Assembly (NCBI GenBank): GCA_964370075.1
Contig: CAYJHC010000096.1
Coordinates: 1-5,096 of the forward strand
Direction: 5' to 3'
DNA from: CAYJHC01 sp964370075
GTDB lineage: Bacteria > Bacillota > Clostridia > Peptostreptococcales > Anaerovoracaceae
DNA length: 5,096 nt
The translations under genes were made by a program, and so were the position numbers. This document shows positions 1 through 5,096 of the stretch, in pieces. A model generated the notes under the pieces. The model saw nothing but the letters and a program-made list of their open reading frames with translations, was not told where the DNA came from and searched no databases. Position 1 is the first letter of the stretch; every line of letters begins with the position of its first letter.

Positions 1-4
1 ATCC

Positions 5-880
5 CTACAACTCCCACCCAACAACAAGTTGCCCATCTTTCCATGTCCATCCAGGGAGTTTGCTATTAGACCCATATTCGTTTTGGAGTTCAAAATGGTC
101 GCATAATACAAGGTAAGCCGCTGCTTTTTTAGATATCTTCTTTGAATTAGAAAGAACGCCCCTTGTTATCCCCAGGTTACCGACTGCACAAGCACAATGC
201 CATTTGGGGTTTCCCTCTTCATCATATCCAAGGTTCTCTGGACCTGTTATCTCATACGTTGGGTAATCACATATATGATGTCCCGCCATTTCGTTTAATG
301 TATTTATAGCATTGTCTAAAGTCACCTCTACTGGTCTATAATCTGTTATCACAATATTTTCTAATGCGTCTTCTATAGAAAGCATTTTACTCACTGCTCT
401 TTCAAGTATTTCTGAGTTCCAGTTGGTTGCAGTAGCGATTGCACCTAAAATGGCTTCAAATAAGTCAGCCTTTACTTTCTCTTGCTCTCCTACATTATTT
501 TGTAGATCACTTTTGCCTACTACCAGATATTTTACTATATCCCATTCATCCACTATTTTCGCTAGAGCCTTATTACTAGTTATCTCACTTTTAATTTCTG
601 TGAAGCGATTTTCTCTCACTCTAAAGGAGTAGCTTCCATCATCTCCCCTAGCTCCAAATCTCTTTGTTATAGATTTAGTCACATAAAAATCAAGCACTCT
701 ATCACCTATAAATTCTAGCACCTCGTTATTTTCTCCACCCTCCACTGCAGAATAAGAGCTTCTTGTAAAAGCTTGGATAAGTATAGCATTGCTTACAATT
801 ATATATCCTGTCTTTTCCGCTACAACATCTTTAAGTGTCTGTCTTTCCTTTCCAGTAAATTTTTTTGTTTCTTTCATCAT
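5..880 (-). CDS. Ribonuclease III family protein with C-terminal dsRNA-binding domain
   Basis: Predicted Mg2+-dependent endoribonuclease that cuts double-stranded RNA in the cytoplasm. The 291-residue protein carries the RNase III signature NEVLEFIGDRVLDF at residues 52-65, with E53, E56 and D60 matching the conserved acidic positions. The second catalytic pair lies in KADLFEAILGAI (D139, E142). All four metal-site residues are kept, so activity is expected. A dsRNA-binding domain follows at about 188-267 and ends in the typical SKKISKKAAA helix. The start at 880 is preferred over an in-frame ATG at 907 because AGGAGG sits 6 bases before 880; a second ATG follows directly. It is longer than the usual 220-250 residues, with an extended dsRBD loop (about 212-227) and a tail containing W278, W280 and W289. 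It is the last gene visible in the minus-strand run, 355 bases beyond the RNase J-like stop. The setting suggests an accessory paralogue rather than housekeeping rnc (inference). Family assignment is firm; the biological role is not. Confidence 0.93.
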   Translation of the reverse strand: MMKETKKFTGKERQTLKDVVAEKTGYIIVSNAILIQAFTRSSYSAVEGGENNEVLEFIGDRVLDFYVTKSITKRFGARGDDGSYSFRVRENRFTEIKSEITSNKALAKIVDEWDIVKYLVVGKSDLQNNVGEQEKVKADLFEAILGAIATATNWNSEILERAVSKMLSIEDALENIVITDYRPVEVTLDNAINTLNEMAGHHICDYPTYEITGPENLGYDEEGNPKWHCACAVGNLGITRGVLSNSKKISKKAAAYLVLCDHFELQNEYGSNSKLPGWTWKDGQLVVGWEL

Positions 881-886
881 TCTTTT

Positions 887-892
887 CCTCCT
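887..892 (-). promoter_or_regulatory. Ribosome binding site of the RNase III gene
   Basis: AGGAGG on the minus strand, 6 bases before the ATG at 880. It lies inside the longer alternative reading frame that begins at 907, so it decides in favour of the 880 start. Its strength implies independent, efficient translation rather than coupling to the upstream frame. Confidence 0.85.
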
Positions 893-912
893 AAATGTTT
901 TATCCATTGCTA

Positions 913-1239
913 TTAACTTAAGAAGAAATAAAACCGCTTCACTACAATTGTTCCACTAAAATAGTTAGAATGATTGCATGTTGCAGTTTTATGATTTGCC
1001 AAAACAATATTAATAATATCCTCTATTCCCTAATCTCACTTTCATAAAACCAGAAAACAAATTCTATTACACTACTATTTCAAAAAATCACTTTCTTCAT
1101 TCCCTTGTATTATATCATAAACTAAATTTTCATCTACAAAAAAAATTTTCTAGTGCTAATAGAGATGCCTACTTCAATGCCATAGCGGTTAGTTCTATTT
1201 CTCTACCAACGCTTAGTATCCCTTTTCAAACCCTATCAT
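913..1239 (-). pseudogene. Probable decayed small gene between the RNase J-like and RNase III genes
   Basis: This stretch has no intact frame, but the minus strand reads as successive protein-like segments. An ATG at 1239 overlaps the RNase J-like stop as ATGA and opens MIGFEKG. One frame away, 1225-1172 reads KGILSVGREIELTAMALK, then TAG at 1169-1171, then ASLLALENFF. After a run of eight T, 1137-1078 reads VDENLVYDIIQGNEESDFLK and meets stops. 1079-1026 reads SSVIEFVFWFYESEIRE, and 1026-916 reads on through IEDIINIVLANHKTA to TAA at 913-915. Joined, these give roughly 108 residues of charged, protein-like composition with about four frame breaks and one or two stops. I do not recognise the family. 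The ATGA overlap suggests it was once part of the same operon. Choosing the best of three frames can create such patterns by chance, so this is a moderate call. Sequencing indels are less likely because the flanking genes are intact. Confidence 0.45.
1109..1117 (-). promoter_or_regulatory. Possible extended -10 promoter element upstream of the RNase III gene
   Basis: The minus strand reads TGATATAAT, a full match to an extended -10 (TGnTATAAT). The best upstream -35-like hexamer, TTGTAG, is poor and about 19 bases away. If used, transcription would start near 1101-1103 and leave a leader of about 220 bases before the RNase III ATG. The same bases lie inside the probable gene remnant, so the match may be a by-product of AT-rich coding sequence. 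Confidence 0.3.
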
Positions 1240-2414
1240 TGAACAACATATTCCTCTTTATCATATAATGTAATATGTTGATTATTTGGCCAAAACTCCT
1301 TTGCTTTTTCTGGTTTGTCCGCATGGATCCAAATGATTTTTGACGGGTTACAAAATTCAATTACTTTTCCAATATCCTCAACCGACGCATGTCCACTTGT
1401 ATGAAGTGACTCCCACCTATTTACAAGTTTCAAGAAATCTGAAATTGTACTATCTGGTTTTGTTCGATATCCATCCCACATAGAATATATTATAATACTT
1501 TGTGAAGGATCAAACTGTTTTAAAATTCTTTGAAAAATTCTATTGTTTCTCACCATCATCACACAGCCACGCTCTTTTATTTTGTCTAACAAGTTATCTC
1601 CATATACAATTACTTTCGGTATTTTATAAACCCCAGAATGCTTACTCCAATGTTTTTCTATGCTTTCCATCAATTTTTTCTGATAACTGTCGCAAAGAAA
1701 GTATTTTCCTCTAGGCGTCGCGTGTGAAAAAGCATAAATCCTTTCGAGATTAGTGGTAGCAGCTAAAATAAATACATACTTATATTCTTTTATATATTCT
1801 TTAAGCTTTGATTGTAACTCTTGTTCAGTAGTTACTTTTGCCAAAGCTCTAGATAATGTTGTACCTTCTGTAATTAATACATCAACTTTTCCAACTAGCG
1901 CCTTTATAATTTTATCCACTCCTTTACCACGAAAACCATGCATTCTAAAGTCCCCAGTATGTAAAATTTTCTTCCCCTCTGCCTCAATTAAAAACATGTA
2001 GCTATCACAGGCAGAATGATCGATAGAAAAAGGAGTTATAGAAATATCTCCAACAACAAAATTCTTTCCCACTTCAAACACATTCGCATTAACTATCCTA
2101 GATTTTTGCTCAGTAGTACTATTTCTATCAGAAATAAGGAAGATCTCTTTTGAAAGAGATCCTATATATAGTGGTATATCTTCTCTAATTCTATGATACT
2201 GCCCTATATGATCCCCATGATTATGTGTGAATAGGACAGCATCACAAGTACCCTTATTGTTGGTTACTCCATCAATATCTATTGGCATTGGGATAAAATT
2301 AGGATCCAAACTAAGTTCATCTCCCATATCAATAATAATTCTCGTAGAATCTGTAGCAATTTCTGTTGCCACCCCACCTATTTGATGAGTTCCTCGATGA
2401 ATAATTATTTTCAT
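1236..2414 (-). CDS. Short RNase J-like MBL-fold / beta-CASP ribonuclease
   Basis: Predicted zinc-dependent RNA nuclease (5'-3' exo- and/or endonuclease) of the RNase J class, acting in the cytoplasm. The 392-residue protein shows the metallo-beta-lactamase motifs in order: D29 (IIIDMG), HNHGDH at 64-69, H133 (SIDHSACDSY) and D155 (HTGDFR). The beta-CASP motifs follow: motif A E183 (ITEGTT), motif B LHTSGHAS around H338/H342, and motif C IWIHAD with H364. The metal site therefore looks complete. Standard RNase J has about 550 residues including a C-terminal domain used for dimerisation; here the chain ends soon after motif C, so that domain is absent. The start shares one base with the stop of the upstream HTH gene (TAATG) and has only a weak GGAAGAG about 10 bases ahead, which indicates translational coupling. 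A DNA-directed beta-CASP enzyme or an mRNA 3'-end (CPSF-like) nuclease are alternatives, but the motif set and host type favour RNA. Confidence 0.87.
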   Translation of the reverse strand: MKIIIHRGTHQIGGVATEIATDSTRIIIDMGDELSLDPNFIPMPIDIDGVTNNKGTCDAVLFTHNHGDHIGQYHRIREDIPLYIGSLSKEIFLISDRNSTTEQKSRIVNANVFEVGKNFVVGDISITPFSIDHSACDSYMFLIEAEGKKILHTGDFRMHGFRGKGVDKIIKALVGKVDVLITEGTTLSRALAKVTTEQELQSKLKEYIKEYKYVFILAATTNLERIYAFSHATPRGKYFLCDSYQKKLMESIEKHWSKHSGVYKIPKVIVYGDNLLDKIKERGCVMMVRNNRIFQRILKQFDPSQSIIIYSMWDGYRTKPDSTISDFLKLVNRWESLHTSGHASVEDIGKVIEFCNPSKIIWIHADKPEKAKEFWPNNQHITLYDKEEYVVQ

Positions 2415-3022
2415 TACTCTAGTTCTCTTCCATCAACTGTTCCGAATAAAATAGAACGCCCTGCTGATAATTTCCACCCTTTTAATGTTGAATCATATTC
2501 TATCCATTCTCCAGCCGTTCTCAGTGTTTCAATATATCTTTGTACGCTTCTGGTAGAGATTTCACAGCGCTCGGCTAATTTTTTACTTGTAATACCTGGA
2601 TTATATCTGATTTCTGAAAGTATGATTAGAGCATGATTAATCGTTTTGCTAAAATCAGTCGTCTTTCGGACCTGCTTTTGCGCCGTTAAGAAATGATATT
2701 TTAGGTTATCTGCTATTTCATCAAAACTTTTATATGCTTTAAGTGTTCGCTTCAACTCTTTTGGTGGCTCTGGCTCCCCTAACCACAGCACTATTTCATC
2801 TGTATTACAATTTATTTCTGAGTAAAAATCAAATAGTAAATCGATCTCACTTTTATCTAATTTACTAGCATTTATAATAAGTGCAACAGCGTTAATTGCA
2901 ATAAGATCAGTTACGGCATTTGTATCTAGGTGCATATAATCTTTTGACGGCAGGCATTCTTTGACCTTCTCATTTTGCTCGCCTGTCAATCCTAGAGTTA
3001 TTATTCTTTTTTCTTCTGACAT
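2414..3022 (-). CDS. HTH-domain regulator-like protein coupled to the RNase J-like gene
   Basis: The 202-residue protein appears to have two parts. Residues about 129-185 form a winged helix-turn-helix of the HTH_11/DeoR-like type: a helix ALIILSEIRY, then PGITSKKLAERCEISTRSVQRYIETLR with the recognition helix STRSVQRYIETL, then a wing around WIEYDSTLKGWKL. This suggests DNA binding. Residues 1-117 alternate hydrophobic strands (RIITLGL, AVALIINAS, EIVLWLGEP) with helices, resembling a receiver-like or Rossmann-type alpha/beta sensor; a phosphoacceptor aspartate is not evident, since the strand-3 position looks like N51. The N-terminal assignment is inference from pattern only. AGAGAGG lies 8 bases before the ATG. 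Its stop overlaps the next ATG by one base, so the two proteins are probably made in linked amounts. It may autoregulate the cassette, perhaps through the palindrome at 3870-3900, or may sense a signal for it. Confidence 0.75.
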   Translation of the reverse strand: MSEEKRIITLGLTGEQNEKVKECLPSKDYMHLDTNAVTDLIAINAVALIINASKLDKSEIDLLFDFYSEINCNTDEIVLWLGEPEPPKELKRTLKAYKSFDEIADNLKYHFLTAQKQVRKTTDFSKTINHALIILSEIRYNPGITSKKLAERCEISTRSVQRYIETLRTAGEWIEYDSTLKGWKLSAGRSILFGTVDGRELE

Positions 3023-3030
3023 TTGATGTA

Positions 3031-3037
3031 CCTCTCT
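3031..3037 (-). promoter_or_regulatory. Ribosome binding site of the HTH gene
   Basis: AGAGAGG on the minus strand, 8 bases before the ATG at 3022. It is a good but not perfect match to AGGAGG and supports the chosen start. The 79 bases between the nuclease stop at 3102 and this gene show no clear intrinsic terminator. A TTGAAA/TAGATA pair with 19-base spacing is too weak to call as a promoter. Co-transcription from upstream is therefore possible. Confidence 0.6.
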
Positions 3038-3101
3038 ATTTTATCTATGACTTAAATTTATTACGGTTTCAAGATTTAATGGTGAATTGCAGAAAGTTCT
3101 T

Positions 3102-3845
3102 CTATAGCTCAAACTTTGATATTGAGTACGGATTACTCTCTTCAATATATAATAATTGTAAATTGATTTTACTGTTAAGCTGTTCAATTAGTTTTCTTAA
3201 TTGCGGCCTATCCCCGTTTTTTAGTTCTTCATATTCTTTATATTGAGTGCTATTTTTAATAACAATAGGCGCACAAACAACTATTGGGGCTTCTATTTTC
3301 ACTCCATCGACACTAAAATCCTCGCTTAATTTTCCTATATCTAAGATGTGATAATAAGTAACTATTTCTAAAATGCACCGCAATAAAGTTTCTTCATTAC
3401 TTTTGCGTTTTAACTCAAGCAAGAACAACATATCATTATCTTTACTAAAAGATAGTAAGTCTATTTTCCCCGCATCATCAGTTTGTTTGTTCTTAAGAGG
3501 AGTTTGATAATCAAGCATTTTCCCAATAACTTCATCTTCCATATTTTTAAATTGGTTAAATAATTCTATGGCTAATATTTCTTCTTCTCGGTTAGACTCC
3601 GAGTTTGTTTGCTCTCCAGTATGGGTTTCCGTCTTATAACTTTTTTCTCTTGTGATAGTCTCTATTTCAGGCTCCAATATAACTTTTTTATTCTTACTAT
3701 CAACAAGCCACTCCGCAATAACTTCAGTGTAATATTCTTCAGTATCATTGGTTCTCCCGCGATAGTTCACAATATTCTCTCTATACAGATTTTCCGAAAC
3801 ACCGTTTAACTTTTTCAACACTTCTTCTTTTCTATATCCAGCCAT
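3102..3845 (-). CDS. Putative PD-(D/E)XK superfamily nuclease
   Basis: The 247-residue protein has a central PD-(D/E)XK-type signature: GKIDLLSF with D129, then 14 residues, then the strand FLLELKRK with E144 and K146, followed by a helix (about 151-165). An acidic helix near the N-terminus (YYTEVIAEWLV, about 39-49) fits the first helix of this fold. Such enzymes are metal-dependent DNA or, less often, RNA nucleases found in restriction, repair and phage defence. The stretch at about 60-95 is highly charged and probably disordered. The start at 3845 is preferred because AAGGAGG lies 8 bases before it; an earlier in-frame ATG at 3866 precedes that ribosome binding site. No HTH or methylase partner is fused to it. 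It is 79 bases upstream of the HTH gene on the same strand and may share a transcript with it. The exact family and substrate are not recognisable from sequence alone. Confidence 0.65.
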   Translation of the reverse strand: MAGYRKEEVLKKLNGVSENLYRENIVNYRGRTNDTEEYYTEVIAEWLVDSKNKKVILEPEIETITREKSYKTETHTGEQTNSESNREEEILAIELFNQFKNMEDEVIGKMLDYQTPLKNKQTDDAGKIDLLSFSKDNDMLFLLELKRKSNEETLLRCILEIVTYYHILDIGKLSEDFSVDGVKIEAPIVVCAPIVIKNSTQYKEYEELKNGDRPQLRKLIEQLNSKINLQLLYIEESNPYSISKFEL

Positions 3846-3853
3846 CTCTCTTT

Positions 3854-3860
3854 CCTCCTT
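3854..3860 (-). promoter_or_regulatory. Ribosome binding site of the PD-(D/E)XK gene
   Basis: AAGGAGG on the minus strand, 8 bases before the ATG at 3845. It lies within the longer alternative frame from 3866, so it sets the start at 3845. It sits 9 bases downstream of the perfect palindrome at 3870-3900. Confidence 0.85.
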
Positions 3861-3869
3861 AATCATTTT

Positions 3870-3900
3870 AATTTATATTAGACTTCGTCTAATATAAATT
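3870..3900. repeat. Perfect 31-bp palindrome (14-bp arms, 3-base loop)
   Basis: AATTTATATTAGAC (3870-3883), loop TTC (3884-3886), then its exact reverse complement GTCTAATATAAATT (3887-3900). It lies just upstream of the nuclease gene's ribosome binding site. It could be an operator for a dimeric regulator such as the adjacent HTH protein, or a hairpin in the 5' leader that affects translation or is cut by RNase III. It is not followed by a T-run on either strand, so it is not a classical intrinsic terminator. The end of the probable gene remnant runs into it. The symmetry is directly seen; its function is inferred. Confidence 0.85.
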
Positions 3901-3910
3901 CGCTATCTGC

Positions 3911-4050
3911 CATTGCGAAGTAATCCAAAGCAAATAAAGCATTACTGAGCAATATTGGCAGTGCATACAAACACTATAAATAATCAAATTCAAATTTACT
4001 ATGGGTCCTTTATATGGCTTTCGCTTTGCATTACCTGCTTTGCGAAAATG
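3911..4050. repeat. Imperfect long-range inverted repeat
   Basis: The reverse complement of 3911-3931 begins GCTTTGGATTAC and matches GCTTTGCATTAC at 4024-4035 with one mismatch. The flanks also resemble each other (TTCGC then AATG against TTTGCG then AATG) with small gaps. It may be a structural element or a chance similarity within decayed coding sequence. Confidence 0.4.
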
Positions 4051-4079
4051 CCGAATAAATAAGCCTTCTGATTATTTAT
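3976..4079. repeat. 11-bp perfect inverted repeat, interleaved with the neighbouring one
   Basis: ATAAATAATCA at 3976-3986 is the exact reverse complement of TGATTATTTAT at 4069-4079. One arm lies inside and the other outside the inverted repeat at 3911-4050, giving a pseudoknot-like order. The low complexity of the arms makes chance a real possibility. Confidence 0.4.
4016..4052. repeat. Interrupted hairpin-forming inverted repeat
   Basis: GGC-TTTCGC at the left pairs with GCGAAA-ATGCC at the right, apart from a two-base bulge. An inner GCA/TGC pair closes a five-base loop, leaving a TTT/TTT internal bubble. There is no T-run typical of an intrinsic terminator. On the minus strand it falls within the probable gene remnant. 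Confidence 0.45.
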
Positions 4080-4486
4080 TTTAACATAACAATGCGACAA
4101 CAGCATGGTTTCACATATGTTTTAGTTAGATTTAAAGTACGAGGTATATGAAAATCCATTATGTATATCCTTATTGTTTTCGTTTGTAATACTAATTTCA
4201 AACTTTAATTCCACTTCTTATCATGTAACCTCTGTCACATTTGATAATTTTACTTATTATACCATATCAGGCATTTATTTTCCATTCTCCAGGTAGTTCT
4301 TTAGCAATTACAAAAAGATAGCTCTTTGTACTCTAGCATCAAATACCTTCATCTTCCTTTCTAGCTCAAAAGCTGGCGATTGGTCACCCTCTTAAAAAGT
4401 GTCAATGCTTAGAAGTATTTAAATCACCACTTATTTCTAGTTAAAAATACCCCTACTGCATTTTCAACTATAGATGCATATCAACT

Positions 4487-5096
4487 TTATCTCAAATTAA
4501 AATACTCTAATTTCACCTCTTTGGCATTTTTTATTTTTTCCAATATCTCAAAACTGTTTTCTTGAATAAATCGAACTTGCTTACCATTTAATTTTCTAGT
4601 AGCAATCACTTTATATTTCCAATTGTCTTTAGTCGGTGGAATGTACTTTTCCTTTTTGCGCCATTCACAAGAGGAGTTAAACCATCTATCTGGAACACTA
4701 CGGCTAAATGATTTATCCCAAACATAATCAACAGTAACCCACTTTCCTTTATTAAGGTTAATCAATGATGGCAGAAGAAGATACTTGGGGCCACCAACAC
4801 CTTTCTCACGTTGCTTCGCAATATCTTCTGTAGCCACCTGCCAAGTTAGATACTTTTTCTCATCTGCAGTCATATTTTTTGTATACTTAGGCTGCTTTTG
4901 TCTATCGAATAACTCTACAATAAAATACTTGTAATCATTTCTATTATTTCTTTTTTCAAACTTCACTTCAACAACATCAATCCATTTACCAGTGGTATCA
5001 ATTTCATCCGCTATGTCGCGCGTTATAAACACAGCACCCGAATCACCATTTTCAATATATGCAATGTATTCTGCATTATATTGAATTTTCTTAGAC
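4487..5096 (-). CDS. Unrecognised protein, 5' end outside the window
   Basis: The frame stays open from the window edge to TAA at 4487-4489, giving at least 202 codons. A GTG at 5032 could start a 181-residue product, but the 21 codons before it (including AYIENGDSGAVF across the GTG) have no stop and read like protein. The true start is therefore probably upstream of the window. I do not recognise the family. The segment ENGDSGAVFITRDIADE near the visible N-terminus faintly resembles the short winged-helix found at the start of some antitoxin-like proteins; this is a weak impression. The rest is rich in Lys and aromatic residues (KWVTVDYVWDKSF, RWFNSSCEWRKKEKY), with no signal peptide, membrane helix or visible catalytic motif, and looks like a soluble, basic, mostly beta protein. 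The following 600 bases towards the nuclease gene hold only the probable gene remnant, so a functional link to the nuclease cassette is uncertain. Confidence 0.65.
   Translation of the reverse strand, partial: SKKIQYNAEYIAYIENGDSGAVFITRDIADEIDTTGKWIDVVEVKFEKRNNRNDYKYFIVELFDRQKQPKYTKNMTADEKKYLTWQVATEDIAKQREKGVGGPKYLLLPSLINLNKGKWVTVDYVWDKSFSRSVPDRWFNSSCEWRKKEKYIPPTKDNWKYKVIATRKLNGKQVRFIQENSFEILEKIKNAKEVKLEYFNLR

Larger units (their letters stand above)
3878..4468 (-). pseudogene. Probable decayed gene upstream of the PD-(D/E)XK gene
   Basis: No intact frame exists here, but the minus strand gives a run of protein-like segments that change frame and meet stops. 4468-4427 reads VENAVGVFLTRNKW. 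4391-4311 starts EGDQSPAFELERKMK and continues to RAIFL. 4311-4201 starts VIAKELPGEWKINA, has a TGA at 4267-4269, then reads YGIISKIIKCDRGYMIRSG. 4199-4125 reads EISITNENNKDIHNGFSYTS and on to a TAA at 4122-4124. 4121-4002 continues in the same frame (KINNQKAYLFGIFAKQ). 3973-3881 reads ALPILLSNALFALDYF then AMADSEFILDEV and ends with TAA at 3878-3880. The order, strand and mixed composition look like a roughly 190-residue protein with several frameshifts and stops. I do not recognise it. Its end falls inside the palindrome at 3870-3900. Best-of-three-frames reading can mislead, but the length and acidic, Gly- and Trp-containing segments make chance less likely than for the other remnant. Confidence 0.55.

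Noticed and set aside
423..632. Plus-strand open frame of 69 codons
   Set aside because: It lies antisense to the conserved RNase III domain and has low-complexity Ser/Leu/Phe-rich composition typical of a shadow frame.
881..907. N-terminal extension of RNase III from the ATG at 907
   Set aside because: The AGGAGG at 887-892 lies inside this extension and is ideally placed for the ATG at 880.
1502..2001. Two plus-strand open frames (70 and 82 codons)
   Set aside because: Both are antisense to the RNase J-like gene, including its motif A and beta-CASP region, with no ribosome binding site or recognisable product.
2382..2636. Plus-strand open frame of 84 codons
   Set aside because: It is antisense to the HTH domain and the TAATG junction, with shadow-like composition.
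3023..3101. Short peptide or promoter in the gap between the nuclease and HTH genes
   Set aside because: Only a few codons (IEELSAIHH then stop) read in one frame, and the -35/-10 pair found is weak and too close to the ribosome binding site.
3609..3809. Plus-strand open frame of 66 codons
   Set aside because: It is antisense to the nuclease gene, rich in Phe, Ile and Ser, with no supporting signal.
3870..3900. Intrinsic transcription terminator
   Set aside because: The stem is AT-rich and neither strand has a T-run directly after it.
1..5096. CRISPR array, tRNA, rRNA or insertion sequence
   Set aside because: No regularly spaced direct repeats, no cloverleaf or rRNA-like sequence, and no transposase frame or matching terminal inverted repeats are visible. 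Cas-type roles for the RNase III are not supported by any neighbouring cas gene.

Overview
The window is AT-rich, and every convincing gene lies on the minus strand, so transcription runs from position 5096 towards position 1. Strong purine-rich ribosome binding sites (AGGAGG, AAGGAGG) 6-8 bases before ATG, low GC and the presence of an RNase J-type enzyme suggest a Bacillota (Firmicutes)-like host. That assignment is inference; no ribosomal or other housekeeping marker gene is present.

Layout in the direction of transcription: (1) 5096-4487, the 3' part of an unrecognised gene whose start lies outside the window. (2) About 4468-3878, no intact gene, but the minus strand reads as a chain of protein-like segments in shifting frames, most likely a decayed gene; it contains interleaved inverted repeats and ends inside a perfect 14-bp-arm palindrome (3870-3900). 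(3) 3845-3102, a protein with a PD-(D/E)XK nuclease signature. (4) 3022-2414, a regulator-like protein with a C-terminal helix-turn-helix. (5) 2414-1236, a short RNase J-like metallo-beta-lactamase/beta-CASP nuclease whose start shares one base with the preceding stop (TAATG). (6) 1239-913, a probable second decayed gene whose ATG overlaps the RNase J-like stop (ATGA). (7) 880-5, a ribonuclease III with all catalytic acidic residues and a C-terminal double-stranded RNA-binding domain.

The main point of interest is a compact cassette combining a DNA-binding-type protein, a single-strand-type RNA nuclease of the RNase J class and a double-strand RNA endonuclease of the RNase III class. An upstream PD-(D/E)XK nuclease on the same strand may belong to it. 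Housekeeping rnc and rnj genes are not normally neighbours and both products differ from the standard forms: the RNase J-like protein lacks the usual C-terminal extension, and the RNase III is longer than usual with an extended dsRBD loop and a Trp-containing tail. An accessory RNA-processing, RNA-decay or defence system is a reasonable hypothesis, but no biological role is proven by the sequence. The two decayed stretches suggest the locus has lost parts in this strain.
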